From Tetrahymena elliotti 4EA (lineage: Eukaryota; Ciliophora; Oligohymenophorea; Hymenostomatida; Tetrahymenidae), in NCBI GenBank assembly GCA_000231825.2, contig JH720293.1, forward strand, positions 2,852,001-2,916,000: a stretch of 64,000 bases of DNA, given 5' to 3'. Shown piece after piece: positions 10,393 through 23,619 of this stretch. Made by a program: the position numbers and the translations under genes. The notes below the pieces were generated by a model. It did not search any database, was not told the origin of the DNA, and saw only the letters and a list, made by a program, of their open reading frames with translations. The stretch's first letter is position 1; the number at the start of each line of letters is the position of its first letter.

Positions 10393-13300
10393 TCATTTCT
10401 TTTTGAGTAAATCTTCAGGTACTTTTCCTACTGTTGATCTAAACTTTCTGAGCATGTGGAGTTTTTTATCATTAATACTTTAAGAATTTCCAGAAGAGGA
10501 GGTAGGGTTATTTGATTGTTTAGGGGTTTGATTTTTAGATAGTAAATTGATGTTTATTTATGCATTTAAAGAAGGATTTATATAATTTTATTCTTTTTGT
10601 GCATTTTTTGTTGTTTAAGAGGTGTATTTGCTGGTTAATTGTTAAGTTTAATTTACAAATGTATTATTTTGATTTTAAGAAGATTTAGTAGATTAGCTAC
10701 CTTTAAAGAGATTTAAATAGTTGTCTTAAAGGAAATTGCTTGGATTACTGCTATTTCTTGTTGACTTAGAGGTTCCTTAAACATCATCATTAGTGAGAGG
10801 ATTATTATTAAACTAGATAGCATGTTAATTTACTTGAATATCTAAATTCTTTTTATTCTTTCTCTATCCTGATTAATTTGAGCTACTTGAACGTTAAACA
10901 TTTTCTTTGGAATTTAATCTCTTTCCATTATTGTTGTTATTATTATTGCTTTAAGTAAGCTAATTAATAAGCTACTATTGTAAGAGATGAGATGAAATAT
11001 TTTGGCTAAATTAGAATGATTAGTTATCTTACTAGAATTAAATGTTTTATGGAGACACAACTGAGTTACTTTAAATTTGCATAGATTATCCTCTATTATG
11101 GGAAGGCTTAATTATGTTATTAATATCAAATATTTCATTTAAGATATGGTCTTGAATATAGTTATTTTTCAACGACTTCTATTACTGCTACTTATCATTA
11201 ATCTAGCTTGCTGTTTAAGGCTTTTAACTATTAGCAGTTTAATTGATTAGTGAGCTATTGTTAATTGAGGAAGATGTAGTAGCTGCAGTTGAGGGATAGT
11301 TACTAGAGTTCTTTGCTTGCTTAGATGATTTTGTCACACTATTATTTCTAGTTGTTTTAGGAGCACTAGCGTTTGAAGTTGAGGGTTTTCTTTTTACCTC
11401 AAAAGTTTAACTAAGTTACTAGATCTATTATCTAGCAGACTATTAATTAGCAGAAGAATTTTTTGCACTTTAAGGGAAATTCATTTAATCAAGTAAAACA
11501 TTGACATTATTAATAAAATGACTGCTATTTTGCAAACTCTTTATGTTGTTCAAAGAGTTATCAATAGTTCTATATTTTCTCTCAGCAGATAAAGGTTTAG
11601 ATAGAATTTTTTTAAGTTATTTTTATTAGCTATTCTACTATTATTGTAATAATTATTACTATTAAATATATTATGCTTACTATTCTAGTATCATATTATT
11701 AGGTATTCTGTTGAAATCTATTTTAATTTAATTAGAGTTACTAGGTGTATGATAGCTATTTTAGTTTAAATAAGAGAAATCCATCTGTTGTTGTTAGTTA
11801 AGTTATTAGTGATGTTGTTAGAGTGAATTATTTTAATTTGATTGCAAAGATTGATGAGAAAGTGATAGAGAATTTTCTTAAGCTAAGGAAAGCACTCTCT
11901 TTTTCTTTTTTTAGCCAGAGCTTGATAATGAAGTGGCTTAGTTGTTTGGTATCTATGAAGCATTAGAGGAATTAAATAATAAGATATTTGTGTTGTTAAA
12001 TGCTTACTGATATTGTTTTTAGTTGTTGATTAAATTTTGGGTGGCTTAAGAATTTGTATTACCATTACTTTGGCTTCTTTGCTTCTACTCTTAAGATTGC
12101 TATCTTTTTTCATTTGTTTGATTACGTTGTATAATCAATTGTTGATATTATTAATAATATTTATCTTGAAGCTTTCTTTCTTAAGACTTTCTGATTTAAT
12201 CATACTTAGAGTCACCTAATCCACTAGTTTAATTAGTTTTTTACAGTTACTGTTATTGTTGAGGATTAGTGAGCGGGTTAGGACTAATCTAATTCTACTG
12301 CTTATTATTTTGTAAAAATATTTAAGGATTTTGATTAATTATCTGAAATTCTTCAAAATCGAAATCATCTTGCTGCTAAAATTATTGATCTTCTTATTCT
12401 TCTTTGAGTTGTAATTCAGTCTAGAAATCAGTTGTTTTTGATAATCTCTATAAGTTTTGAATAACCTAAGCAGATGGTTCTTAATTCTATAGATATTAAA
12501 TCTTTTAATTTTAAATTTACTATTATTAATTTTATAATTAAGTATGTTGTGCATTAGAAATTTGAGCTGGAGTTGTATTAGAAAGCTGTTACAGTATTTA
12601 TTACTGCTTATTTTAAATAGATGGATTGCTTTTTTTTATTGTGTTACTGCTATTTATTTGGCTTTCATTTTACAAATCTTGAGGTCTTTTTATTTGATGA
12701 GGTGCAATATTTTGAATCTAAGGTTTGATGGAATTTTAATTTTATTCCCTTTAAGATTATTTTTATTGTTCTTCTTATTTCTTTGTAAATTATTAACTTT
12801 GTTTTAATCCTGCTTAGAGTTCTTCAGCAATCTACTTTTTATTTGGTTAATTAGCAATATTGTGCATATTTTAGAACTATTTTTCTTTCAAAGCTTTTTA
12901 ATTTACAATTTGCTGTTCAAAGGCCTATTGAAGTGAGTAATTTTAAGATTATGATATTTATTCAGAAGATTATTTCAATTTTTTTAAATCAGTTCTTTCT
13001 GATTATGGGGCACTTATACAGATTTGAGCTGAAGGATTATCATTGTTCATATCTGAAGCTTAAAATTAAATATTAGTTTAGTAAATGCTGTAAAGTTTGG
13101 AAATTTCTTCTTCTATTTCATATTTTGGACTTGGCTACTTTGTGATTTTTGGTTTTATTTTTCTTACAAGAGGTATGAAAAAATTAGATTTTGATCCACC
13201 TGGAAGAGTTACAAGAGGAGAAGTATACTCAGATTAGTAAAAAGTATGACTACTGGTTTATTAATTAGCTTTATTTTAAGCTGGATTAGTATAATCTTCT

Positions 13301-15627
13301 TGGTAACTCTGTTCTTGTGATTATTCCTCATCTGAATCATCTTCTTCATCAATATGCTCATTCTCGTCTTCTTTTATAACAATTTTATTTACATTATGGA
13401 ATTTATTATGAACGCTGACTATTTATCCAACCAAAGGCATATCATGAGGCAAAAAAACGTATGCTATTTCTAAGCTTCTCGATAACCAATTTTCACTCTC
13501 AGAAACTTCATAATTGAGATTTTAAAGGAATTTAGCATACTTTTACTGATTTTAAGCTTAGTTGCTTCCACTTTGCAACTAAAGTTGAGAAATTTCTTTC
13601 TGTTTATTCTTTTTTTAGTCATTAATAAATCTAGTTTCAGTTGATATGCAATAAAAAGAAACACACAAGTGGGAAAGTTTGCTTAAAATAGAATCAATAG
13701 AAATCTCATGATCAATAGACGTTTTATGAATTTAAGTTTCTTCTAAACCCACAGCTTTAAGTTGCAAAAGACTTAATATATTAGTTTTGAGAATCCAATG
13801 TTAGCTGCTTGTGATTGTTTTGAAAAGGAATTCTAAATCAGGTCTTTCATATAAACTGACTTCTAATAATTAATTAATATCAACTTAGTTATTTTCATCT
13901 TTTTCATTGTGATGATTTAAATGAACATTAGCTGTAGGGGATTGCATTTAAGTGCTGTTCTTAGTTTAATGAATTCCAGTTCTTGCTGAATTATTAGTGT
14001 TATTATTGTTGTTGTTGTTGCTATTTATTAAATTAGAGCTATTAATTATTTTATTCATGACATCTAATATTTTAAGCTTAGAAGGATTAACATTTGATTA
14101 GTGTAGATCTGAAGTTCTTTTCATTACTTCTTTTAATATGGGAACTAGTTTTTCTTGATAAGAGATTCTTTCTTTGAGATTAGAATTCTTAAAAAATCCT
14201 TAAGTTTAAGATTAGATAGGTGATTAAAGTTCCTAAACAAAATCACCATCAAAAATATTGTAATTTGCATTACTATTTTTATTTTCTTTATGCTATTAGT
14301 TAAAGTAATGAGTATGATGAGATGAAGATTAATGAGCTGAATTACCCCTTCGATTCACTTATGCTTTAGGAACACCATTACTTTCATTAGAAGATAAAGC
14401 TTGATCTCTTTCTTTGATTAACTATAAAATTATATGATAACAAGCAGCCAATGTGTCAATAATATAGTTTAACTAAAGCTTAGCTCCTTTATTTGCAATT
14501 ACCAATGCTTCATCATGCTTTCCCTATTCAGATAAAACAATACAAGTTTGTAAGAGAAGGTCGCCTTTGAGTTTTTTCTTTTTTAGCTTTTAAGATAAAA
14601 CTTAAAGGTACTCAACTTAGTCGATGTTAGGTAAATTGCTATAAGATCTCTTTTTATATTAGTTGGATATGATATTTTAATTACTGTTAGATTTTTGAGA
14701 AACACCATTTTACTTGTCATTGTTTGTATTAGCAATACCAAGATGCTACTAGTTTTGAGTATTTGCATAGGTACCTTTTCCACTTTGCTTTTTTAAGTGT
14801 GCCAAACAAATACAAAAGCTATTAAAAGCCTCTTATAAAAGTCCAATCCTGTAAAAACAAATTCCTAAATTTGCTTTAATGAAAAGTAGAATTTCGCTCT
14901 CAATTTTTCCATCTGCTTTATTTACAAATGTGTTCATGAGTATTTCACTCTTTTTGAGACAGATTAGAGCCTATTTATAGTCTTACATCAGCAGGGCTTT
15001 GTATCCTTCAGAAGAAAATTTCTTTATTAAATTTGGTACATCTTGTTCAAATACATTCCATTCATTACCATTTGAACTGACTCCAGAGCTAATATGACTA
15101 CAGCTATTTTTTTTCTTTCCAGATACAATTTAAGCAGGTTTAAGCTCAGCTAGGGTCTCAATTAATTCAGTAACATCAAAATTAGGAGTTTTAGTTTAAA
15201 ATTCAGAGGGAATATGTGGCATAATTGGAGTGTTAAAGATTTACCCATAAATTTTAGTGAAATCTAACGGATTATTAACTAAATTGATATTTGAGTTGCC
15301 ATTTTAGGAAGTAGCGTTGTTTGTCTGGTTAATTGCTGCTTATGCTAAATTTGTATTGACTAAATGATTTGAAAATTAAACTCCATTATTCTATTTAATA
15401 GATTGCTACTACTTTTATGATGTCTATTTAACTTGTTAGACTGGCTATTCATTATTTTGATTGGGTACCTTATTGCAACTATTTTAATTATTTTCTTCTT
15501 CTATTTATCTTTTTTGTGACTCAACTAAGCTACTCATTTTTTCCTAATTTAGAACACAATCTTTAAAAAAGTATTTCAGAAACTTAGGACTCTCTGCATT
15601 CCAATTCTTTTTACTTTGGTTGAGCAT
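10393..15627 (-). CDS. Very long intronless TPR-repeat protein with Asn/Gln/Ser-rich linkers (1744 aa)
   Basis: An uninterrupted frame runs from the ATG at 15627 to TGA at 10393. I checked the 3' half for in-frame TGA and found none, and the total is an exact multiple of three. The N-terminal third carries TPR-like helical pairs: GYKALLMQDYKQALICLKKS near residue 206, then ANLGICFYRIGLLQEAFNS, then TCIVLSEQGKHDEALVIANK near 366. These alternate with Gln/Asn-rich inserts, including a run of nine Asn. After an acidic patch (EDENEHIDEEDDSDEEQ) the rest is low-complexity Gln/Ser/Asn. It ends basic with LHMLRKFRSTVGKVPEDLL. TPRs normally mediate protein-protein contacts; the partner is unknown. 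A stop-free frame of this length in DNA this AT-rich argues strongly for selection on the frame. Confidence 0.82.
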
Positions 15628-16131
15628 TTCCTATTTGCGATTTATATATTTATATTTTCAATAATTGTTATTAGAGTTAATTTTTTGCTGGTGTTTCTGT
15701 TAATGCCAATCAAATCAAAAATATACAAATTTCTTTCTTTTCAATTAATCTGAATTGAATTATTATTAACCAAGAGGAACTAAATCCTTTTTTTTATTTT
15801 TTTTTATATTATCTAAAAAATGAATTGATATTATCTCAGTAAAAGTATATCAAATTTCTAAATCATGATTACTTTTTTTTATAATCTATCAAACCATTAC
15901 TTTTAATTTAATTATTCATGCAACGATCCCTTCTTATTTATATTAAGATTTATTGATTGATTTATTAATTAATTAATTAAGCATTTCATTTCAAACGATC
16001 AAATCATATCATATTTAGATTTTTTATATCCAATTTTCTATCTGACTATCAATAATTTAAGAAACTCAATTTCAAATAACATTATTTGAAAATAAATATC
16101 AAATTAATTAAGAAGTTAGGATATTGTAGCA
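15628..16131. promoter_or_regulatory. Divergent intergenic region
   Basis: About 500 bp between two divergent ATGs. It contains T-tracts and short TTAA/ATTA microrepeats near 15955-15985. It should hold both promoters; no motif was recognised. Confidence 0.4.
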
Positions 16132-19100
16132 ATGAGTTCTATTAATTACAAAAGCAATAAAACTTAAAATGATAAAATCGCTCTCTTAGAATAAAAGGTC
16201 TAAATGCTGACATAATAATTAGAAGAGCAGCAACATATAAATGAGAATTATGAAATTTACAAAGAATAACTTTATTCATAAATGGAAAAGTATGTTGAAA
16301 TTATTGATTACACCATGAAGCTTTTGTATAAATTCAATGAGGTAATAATAACTATCAAAATTTAGCAATAAATGTACTGACTATTAATTTTATTCAAAAA
16401 GTTCATATAAAGCAAAAGTGAGGAAGCCACATCTTATTCTGAAACATAAATTACAAAAGTATCTGAAGAAGAATAATAACTCATTTAAAGTAACCAATTT
16501 TATTTTTACTAGTAGGACTTTGTGAATATTTGTGTAATTAATTTTTGTTTATATATAGAACTTCATGGATTATACTCACTAAATGAACCTTGCTTAGATA
16601 ATTTAAAAGGCGTAGAAGAATATCAAATAGTTGGAGAAGATACCTAAGTTACGATTATATCAAAAATATAAGGAGTAGCAAAAATTCTAGTTGATAATGT
16701 TAAAATATTAGGATAAAATTGCTTGTAGCATGAAAAGTATTAGTTTTATTGATTTTACCTAAATACTTTAAATTTAAATTATTTTATTAACAGATTAAAA
16801 TTTTATTTGGCAGAGAAAATAGTTTCGTTGAACAAATAACAAGAAAAAATTGAATAAGAGCATAAATATATGACTTTATAAATATAAAAGGAGATATAGC
16901 AAAGCACTACAAGTTAATTGAAAGACCAAAGTATGTTGAGTCATTCCTTACCTAATATTTAGTAATAGTAGCAAGCTCCATTAAATGAAGGAAATAAAAA
17001 TAATGATATGTGGGTAGAAATAGTTTCTAAATTAGTTGAATATTGCACAACACTCTAAATAAGTAAAATTTTTAATTTAATTAAATTTAAATTAATTTAA
17101 GAAATATTCACTATTGATTGATGTAACTGAATAATAAATATTAAATTCAATAATAGATCAAATGCAAATCCAAAATCAGCTAAATTAAGCCGTTTAAAAG
17201 CTCTTTGATAAAGACTATTAAATTAATAACACTAAAACACAAAAATAAACAAATCAAAAAGAATAAGAGTATTTACAAGAAGATTTCAGCTCAAAACAAA
17301 ATAAAGAAGAGGTTGGAACACAGTAACAAGAGTAGTTTAATAGATAATCAAGAAACGAAAGTAGATAAATGAATATTTATTAAGATTAAATCGAGAGTCT
17401 GTAATAGTTGTAAACAATAATTGATTCAGTCTAGAAAAAAGAAACTTAAAGTGTTTCACCAAACTAAAAAATAAAGATTTAAAAGTAGTTAGAAAAAATA
17501 AAACTTGAAACATCAAACAGCTTTTTGAAACAAACCTCTGATTTAGTAGAAAGTAAATTTTTTATTAAAATTAAAATTATTTTAAACATTAAATATTTTA
17601 AAAAGATATTACTTTGTAAAGCTAGTCAAACAGCACTGCTAAAAAGATCAATTATTAAAGTAATGATTAAAAGTTAGAAAAACCTAACGATAATAAAATA
17701 TTAGATAATTTCTCTCTACTGTAATAATCAAGAAATAAATAAACCGAAAATGTTTTATCTTCAATTGGTAAATCTAATTTTTAATCATCTTAAGAAAGAA
17801 TTCCTGCTGGAAGAGGATCAAGGAGTCCATACATGCAATAAATTGTAAATTAGTCCTAACAAGATTTGAAAATTGACAATTTTATGCAAGAATAAAATGA
17901 AAATTATAAATCAATAACTTAGTCTTCATTAAAAAAATAATCTAAAGACTCGCCAACTCCTTAAACAAAAAGAAGTGAAATATAAAGTTCTGGCTAGTCT
18001 AATCAAATAGCTATGAAAACTCCATTAGATTCAGAAAACTAATATAAAGGATTACAATAATCTACAAAATAAGAGGAGAAGTAAATTTAAATCAATCAAT
18101 TCTCATGTGAAGAGCAGGCTAAAGTAGAAGAAAGAGTACCAGCTGGAAGAAGTTTGGCAAGTTCAAAAATTAAACAAAGTTTTGAGAATAATAAAATTTC
18201 AGAAAGTAATCATTTTTAAAACAATTAAAAAGAAGAGGAGTAATTTAAATCTCATCAAAGTAGTTGTTAAGAAGCTAATTTCTCAAATCAAAACTTTAAA
18301 TTTTAATCTTTGAAGGAAAATGAAAATGGCATTGAGTAAGACTACATGAGTTAAAATGAATAAGAAAATATTTAAAGTACTTCAGATTAGAAAAATTAAG
18401 GGTTCTAAATCAAAGTCATTCCTCCAACATACAATACTGAAACATAGAATAGTTAGAAATTGTCTTCATATTAATCTTAAGAGAAAAATCAATTGGATGA
18501 ATACAATTACAAGTATTAAACTAACAAAAGTAATAGATCAGATTAAAACTCTGTTTAGTTAAGTAAAAGATCATTAGAATACCCTTAAGCTATCAACAAG
18601 ATATCTATTAGTGACTAGATTATGTTAGATGTAGAAAATTAGTCAAACTTGAGATAGCTAAGCACTTCCTTTAAATCTCCTAATTTCTGTATGAATGACA
18701 AGTCTAAATTTTAATCTACTGCTTCAGAAAAACCTGCACTAGGTTTCTAATCTATTTCTTAATTCAACAGATTTTCTTCTATGAATAATAATAGTATTGC
18801 ACATAACGCAGCTTAGAATGAAGATAATAGCAATATTAACTAAATTAGTAACAATTAAAATCAAAAGAATATTGATTCTTCTAGACACTAATTATAAATT
18901 TCAGAGTTTACCAAAAATGAAAAAGAAGAATAAATCCTCAATTTCTTCTAAGGTAAATTCAACTTGGATGAACCGCTCATTAGCAATCCTCCTCATTTGT
19001 CGAGTTTACACAATAAATTAGAACGCATTACTCACTAGATATTCCCTTAAAGAAATTCAAGCTCTAGCAACTCATAATAAGATTTATAAAGTATATATAG

Positions 19101-20346
19101 CTCTGAATAATAATAAGATTATCCTTAATAAATGAGGTAGTCTAAATCAAGAGAAAGAATCTTTAGCTATAATAATTCTCATACATCAAGCAGATAGGTA
19201 TCATATAATAATAAAAATTAAAATGAATTTTCTTATAACAATGGAGCTCCTTCAAACTCTAATATGAGTTACATAGATAAGAATAAAATAAATAATAACT
19301 CAAATCTTTGTGTTAATAGTTCTTAGGAATGGTAATTTAGTGTTCAACAATAACAAAATACTTAATAGACTAACCTGTAAAACAATATAAGTAGAATTTC
19401 AAAGACAGAAATGAGTTGGAATTCATTTGAAAATCTTCAAATTCCTGTTCGTTAATCACTCCAACAATAATAGTAACAATAGCTTTCACTTAGGAGCTTA
19501 ATGAATATTGTAAACCAATAAAAGATTAATACTAATAGAAGTGTCTCAAACACTTATAGATAAAGTAATAATGATCAGTCTTAGAATCAAAACGATTCTC
19601 ATATTTAGCAATAACCAGTAAATTTATCTTCAAACTTTTCATAAAATCCTCTTGATTAGAGCTAATTAAATAGATCTAGATCCTCTGTTGGAAGAAGAAA
19701 AATTTTCGAAACATATGAATCAAATAGATCTTTAGACTAAGTAAGACAGCAATAACTTAGCCATGATAGTTCAAGAAGATAACTAAGCCAATATTAAACA
19801 GCTAATTTAGGAATAAATAACAATGAAAAAAGCTTTTATTCGACTAATAGCCATCTTGATTCTTCAAGAATTTCTGCTAATTAATAATATTAGTCAAACA
19901 ACACAAATTATAGGAAACCACCACAATATCAATAAACTAGTAGAAATGATGGGTTTTCTTCTGGTGGTGTAAGTTAAAGGACTGACAGGAATCCTTATAG
20001 TTAAATATTAAATGAATAAAATACAAGAGAAACATTCAAAGTTCAGCTAGACAATAATTATAATTCTAATAGTAATAAAGAAAATAATATATAAGTTATG
20101 CAAAAAAGTAATTAAAGATATTCATCCTAAGGTTTTTAGAATAATAAAAGTACTCACAGTCTTTCTTTGTAAGAAAGAATGAGTTAGTAATCACAAAAAT
20201 CAAAAGAACCTTTTTCATAATAATCATAAAATGTATCTATGATTAGTAATAAATCTTAAAAATAGTTCTATTCAATATCGGAAATATCCAAAATGAATTA
20301 ATAATAAAACAAAGATAAAAAAATTGGTAGTAAAAACTATTTATGA
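16132..20346 (+). CDS. Coiled-coil, Gln/Ser/Asn-rich protein of unknown function
   Basis: It starts at ATG 16132 (MSSINYKSNKTQNDKIALLE) and ends at TGA 20344-20346. Four or five short A/T introns lie in the first 1.5 kb (for example near 16341, 16491, 16739, 17062 and 17549). After those a long open frame of roughly 2.7 kb follows. The N-terminal region is heptad-like (ALLEQKVQMLTQQLEEQQ) and is followed by helical segments such as AEKIVSLNKQQEKIEQEHK. The remainder is very rich in Gln, Ser and Asn, with two copies of an (I/V)PAGR motif (about 17801 and 18136) and one SVGRRKIFETY. No catalytic motif or membrane span was seen. Such architecture is common in ciliate cortical, ciliary or RNA-granule proteins, but that is inference. 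Exon borders are approximate. Confidence 0.65.
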
Positions 20347-21640
20347 AAGAAAATAAATTAAAATATTTTTAGAATTTATTGCATAATGAATTAGCTATCA
20401 TCTAGACATCTTTTAACTTATTAAAACTTATTTATTATACTTATGTTGCCCTTCTTACATTTTTAATTGCTCTATTTGATTAGATTTTAATTTTTTCTCT
20501 TCAGATTTTATTAGTATAATCTTAAAATTTACTTTCATTGTAATACCAAATTTTAAAGATTTTTAAATTTTACTTTAATTTCAAATTTGAATGATGGATC
20601 ATCCATTTTTTTCTAATCTATGAGCACATTATATTTTATTTACATTTTACGAAACTTTATGCTAATTAGGTTTTATTATTTTTATTTAAAAAACAGGTGC
20701 CATTTCAATACCATTTCTTTTCTTGAAAGGAAATATATAGTCTTTTACATTTTTTAATATTAATATACAAAACACAAATACAGCACTCAGCTCACAAATT
20801 GTCTATTCTTTCTTAGATTACTAAATATAGTTTTTCAAATAAAAAACTTCTCAGCCTTATATTAAATAGAAATAATTTTACTCAAATTGCTTGAAAATTT
20901 ACCATAAAAGCTAGCATTGAGTACATGTATATACTTGTTGTCATTAGTTTAAGTTTGTGTATAATTATCATTTAAATGAATAATAAAATATATTTTTTGA
21001 ATTAAGTAAAGAACTAATAAAATCTTTTATATTACAATTAATTTAACTTTTTGAGAGTGTATTAATAGTAAAATATATTAAATTTGTTACAGTAAGTGAT
21101 ATCTAATTCAAGCTATAAAATGATTAAAAAATTGTATAAAAAATAATCAATAAATTGAATGTGAATTAAGAAAAGATTTTTTGTCTAGTCTAATTTAGCA
21201 AATTTCTATTCAAATACGCTTTTATTATTTTTTAAGATCAGGTCATAGAAAATATCTATTTTATAATATTTTAAAGATATAATAGCTTTAAAAAGCAAAA
21301 TTTACATTTTATTCATCTTTTATCTCTATAGAAAACATTTTTTATTCAAAAAAATACATTTTTAGTTTCAAACTTTGAAGATTTTTAAATTACAAAAAAT
21401 AGCTTCTAAAATGAATGATTTACATCATCAAATAATAGATTCAGGCTATTTAATGTTTTATTTTTTTAGTTTTGAAATTAATTATTATATCTTAATTTTT
21501 TCTTTTCAAATCTGATCATAATTATTAAAGGTTTTAAAAATTCAAAAAATTTATCAACATTTGAAGGATAATAATTAAATCAAAAAAACAATTAAATAAC
21601 CAAAAAAATTAAAATAATACTGAAAGCTCAAAAAATTGAA
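20347..21640. other. Intergenic region, about 1.3 kb
   Basis: Tandem genes lie on both sides, both plus strand. The region is AT-rich and contains only short A/T runs and no sustained frame under the ciliate code on either strand. It presumably holds the 3' UTR of the upstream gene and the promoter of the RS-rich gene. Confidence 0.45.
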
Positions 21641-23254
21641 ATGGATAAGCTTGAAATAGAAAATTAATAACCACAAAATTCATTGATTTAAGAAGTGAAT
21701 ACTATTGTAGAAAAAATTGTTAACTCTAAGGGATGGTCTGACCTTTACTAAAAAATTCGCTAAGAAGAAATATTTCCTCCTATCATAATTTACAAAATGC
21801 TCTATAACTCAAATGGCGATGAAGAAAAAGTCAAAGAGAAAATTGCTCATAGAAAAGCTAAGCTTTAGAAAAAACTCAAAAAGCATAATTTAGAAGCTCA
21901 ATTCTTAGAATTAATAAAAAAAGTCGAAGTCTTTCACCCAAAGATGGCTTTCCATATCCTTAAGATGAGTCATGGAAATGTTGAGCTATCAGTATAAAAG
22001 ATTTAATCTTTTTCTGCTGTTGGATCTCATAAGTAGTAAATGGCTGAATTCTTTAAAATTCAATTCCCTAATTACTAGAACATTATTGAAGATTTGCTAT
22101 CATCTGGTTATATCCTCCCTATTCCTTTCTTCTTAAAAATGATGTATATGTTCTAAGGAGATTTAGCTAAAATGAAAGAATATCTAAAATCAGAAAACTT
22201 AGATAAAGGACATAAGTTTTGGAAAAAGTAATTCAAATGTAAATTTGGTTAATCTATGGGTGGATGTGAGAAATTCAAAAAGAAAAGATGTGGAGGTAAA
22301 AAAGAAAGATCAAATTCTTCATCTGAGAGCTCAGAATCTGAGGCTGAATATGATGATTAAACACTTGATGATTTTGCTAAAGGAAACTAATTCTTAATTC
22401 AAAATGGATTCACTGATTCTAAACAAAATCTTTAAGCTTTAAAGGAATGCAAATGTGATGCTTAATCTGCCTTACGCTACTTGATTAAAAAATCTTTAAA
22501 TAAAGACAAAAAATAGAAAAGCAAAAGCCGTCATCATCGCCATCATAAAAGACACCATAAAAGAGGAAAATCTTCTAGTGGCAGTAGTAGAAGCAGCAGC
22601 AGTAGTAGCAGCGGTAGTAGTCGTAGCCGTAACAGATCAAAAGATAAAAGAAAGAATAACAAATAAAAATCTTCCAGTAGAAGCTCAAGCTCTTCTAAAT
22701 CTCCCTCAAGAAAGCATAAGCATCATCATAGAGGTCATCACCACTCACATCACTAGAATAATGAACACCACCCATTCCATCCCTTCCATCATTAGTAACA
22801 CTTTGATTAAAGAATGTAACAAGGAGAAAGTAAAGGCATTGGTTGTTTTAGAAATAGGGGACCCTTTTGCATGCCACCTCCACCCCCACCTCATTTTAAT
22901 CCAATGTCTGCTTTTAATAATATTATGAGTCCTGATCAACATTTCCCTTTTGCTAGATTTTAACCTAGAATGTTTGATCTTCAATCAAACTAAAACTAGA
23001 ATAATGTAAATGAGTATTACTAAGAGTATTTAAAATCACAATAAGAATTAATGATGAAATAATAATTAGAAAATTTACAAAGAATGAATTAAAATATTAA
23101 TAATAATCTTTAGTAAGAGTAATTACAAAGCATATTTTTGGGCTTAAACTAAGCAAACTAATAATAAAAACCAGCTGCACAAAATAATAATAGCTCAGAA
23201 GATGTTGAAATACTCATTAAGGACACAAAAGATAAACTTAACATTTCTGATTGA
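21641..23254 (+). CDS. RS/His-rich protein with UBA-like helical segment (537 aa)
   Basis: An intronless frame runs from ATG 21641 to TGA 23252-23254. Residues 1-210 are charged and helical (KEKIAHRKAKLQKKLKKHN; AFHILKMSHGNVELSVQKI). Around 245-290 the sequence FLIQNGFTDSKQNLQALKEC and DAQSALRYLIKK matches the pattern of a UBA-type three-helix domain (hydrophobic-x-x-x-GF, AL, and a final AxxYL-like helix). Residues about 295-370 are a basic RS/His block with HHRHHKRHHKR, long Ser runs and many Arg-Ser pairs. A Pro run (PPPPPP) and a Gln/Asn-rich tail follow. RS domains typically contact spliceosomal or RNA-binding partners, and UBA-like folds bind ubiquitin. No RRM was seen, so it is not a classical SR protein. 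The function is unknown. A 116-residue standard-code frame overlapping it is a shadow of the RS block. Confidence 0.75.
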
Positions 23255-23619
23255 ATGAAAAATTGAAATATTGATTATAATTAAAATAAAAAAATCAATA
23301 CTAATATATAAAATATACATTTAAATATCTACTTATTACATGTTTTTCATACTTTGATTGTAGTATTCTTTTAACTTTTTTTTTTTAAAAAAAACTTTTT
23401 GTTTACTTATTTAAGTATTTTATGAATATTTTAAGTTACTCCTAAGGATTTTTTCAATGAAATCAGGAATAGTCTTAATTTAAAATGAATCTAACTTAAT
23501 AATCTTGAAAGTTATTTGAATAAATTACATTTAATTTACCTTTTGAACTACTACCAACCAATAAAAACATATATAAATTTTAACAAAAATAATATTAAAA
23601 TTTTAATTTTTAATTTCAA
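23255..23619. other. Intergenic spacer
   Basis: About 365 bp of AT-rich DNA between tandem genes, with a long T/A tract near 23380. Nothing else was recognised. Confidence 0.45.

Noticed and set aside
12037..12807. Two hydrophobic plus-strand frames (12037-12219, 12544-12807)
   Set aside because: They are antisense shadows of the Asn/Gln-rich part of the TPR gene; hydrophobicity comes from antisense A-rich codons.
22578..22984. Ala/Val-rich plus-strand and minus-strand frames over the RS block
   Set aside because: They are frame shifts of the Ser/Arg/His-rich coding sequence; the RS frame is open over the whole 537 codons.
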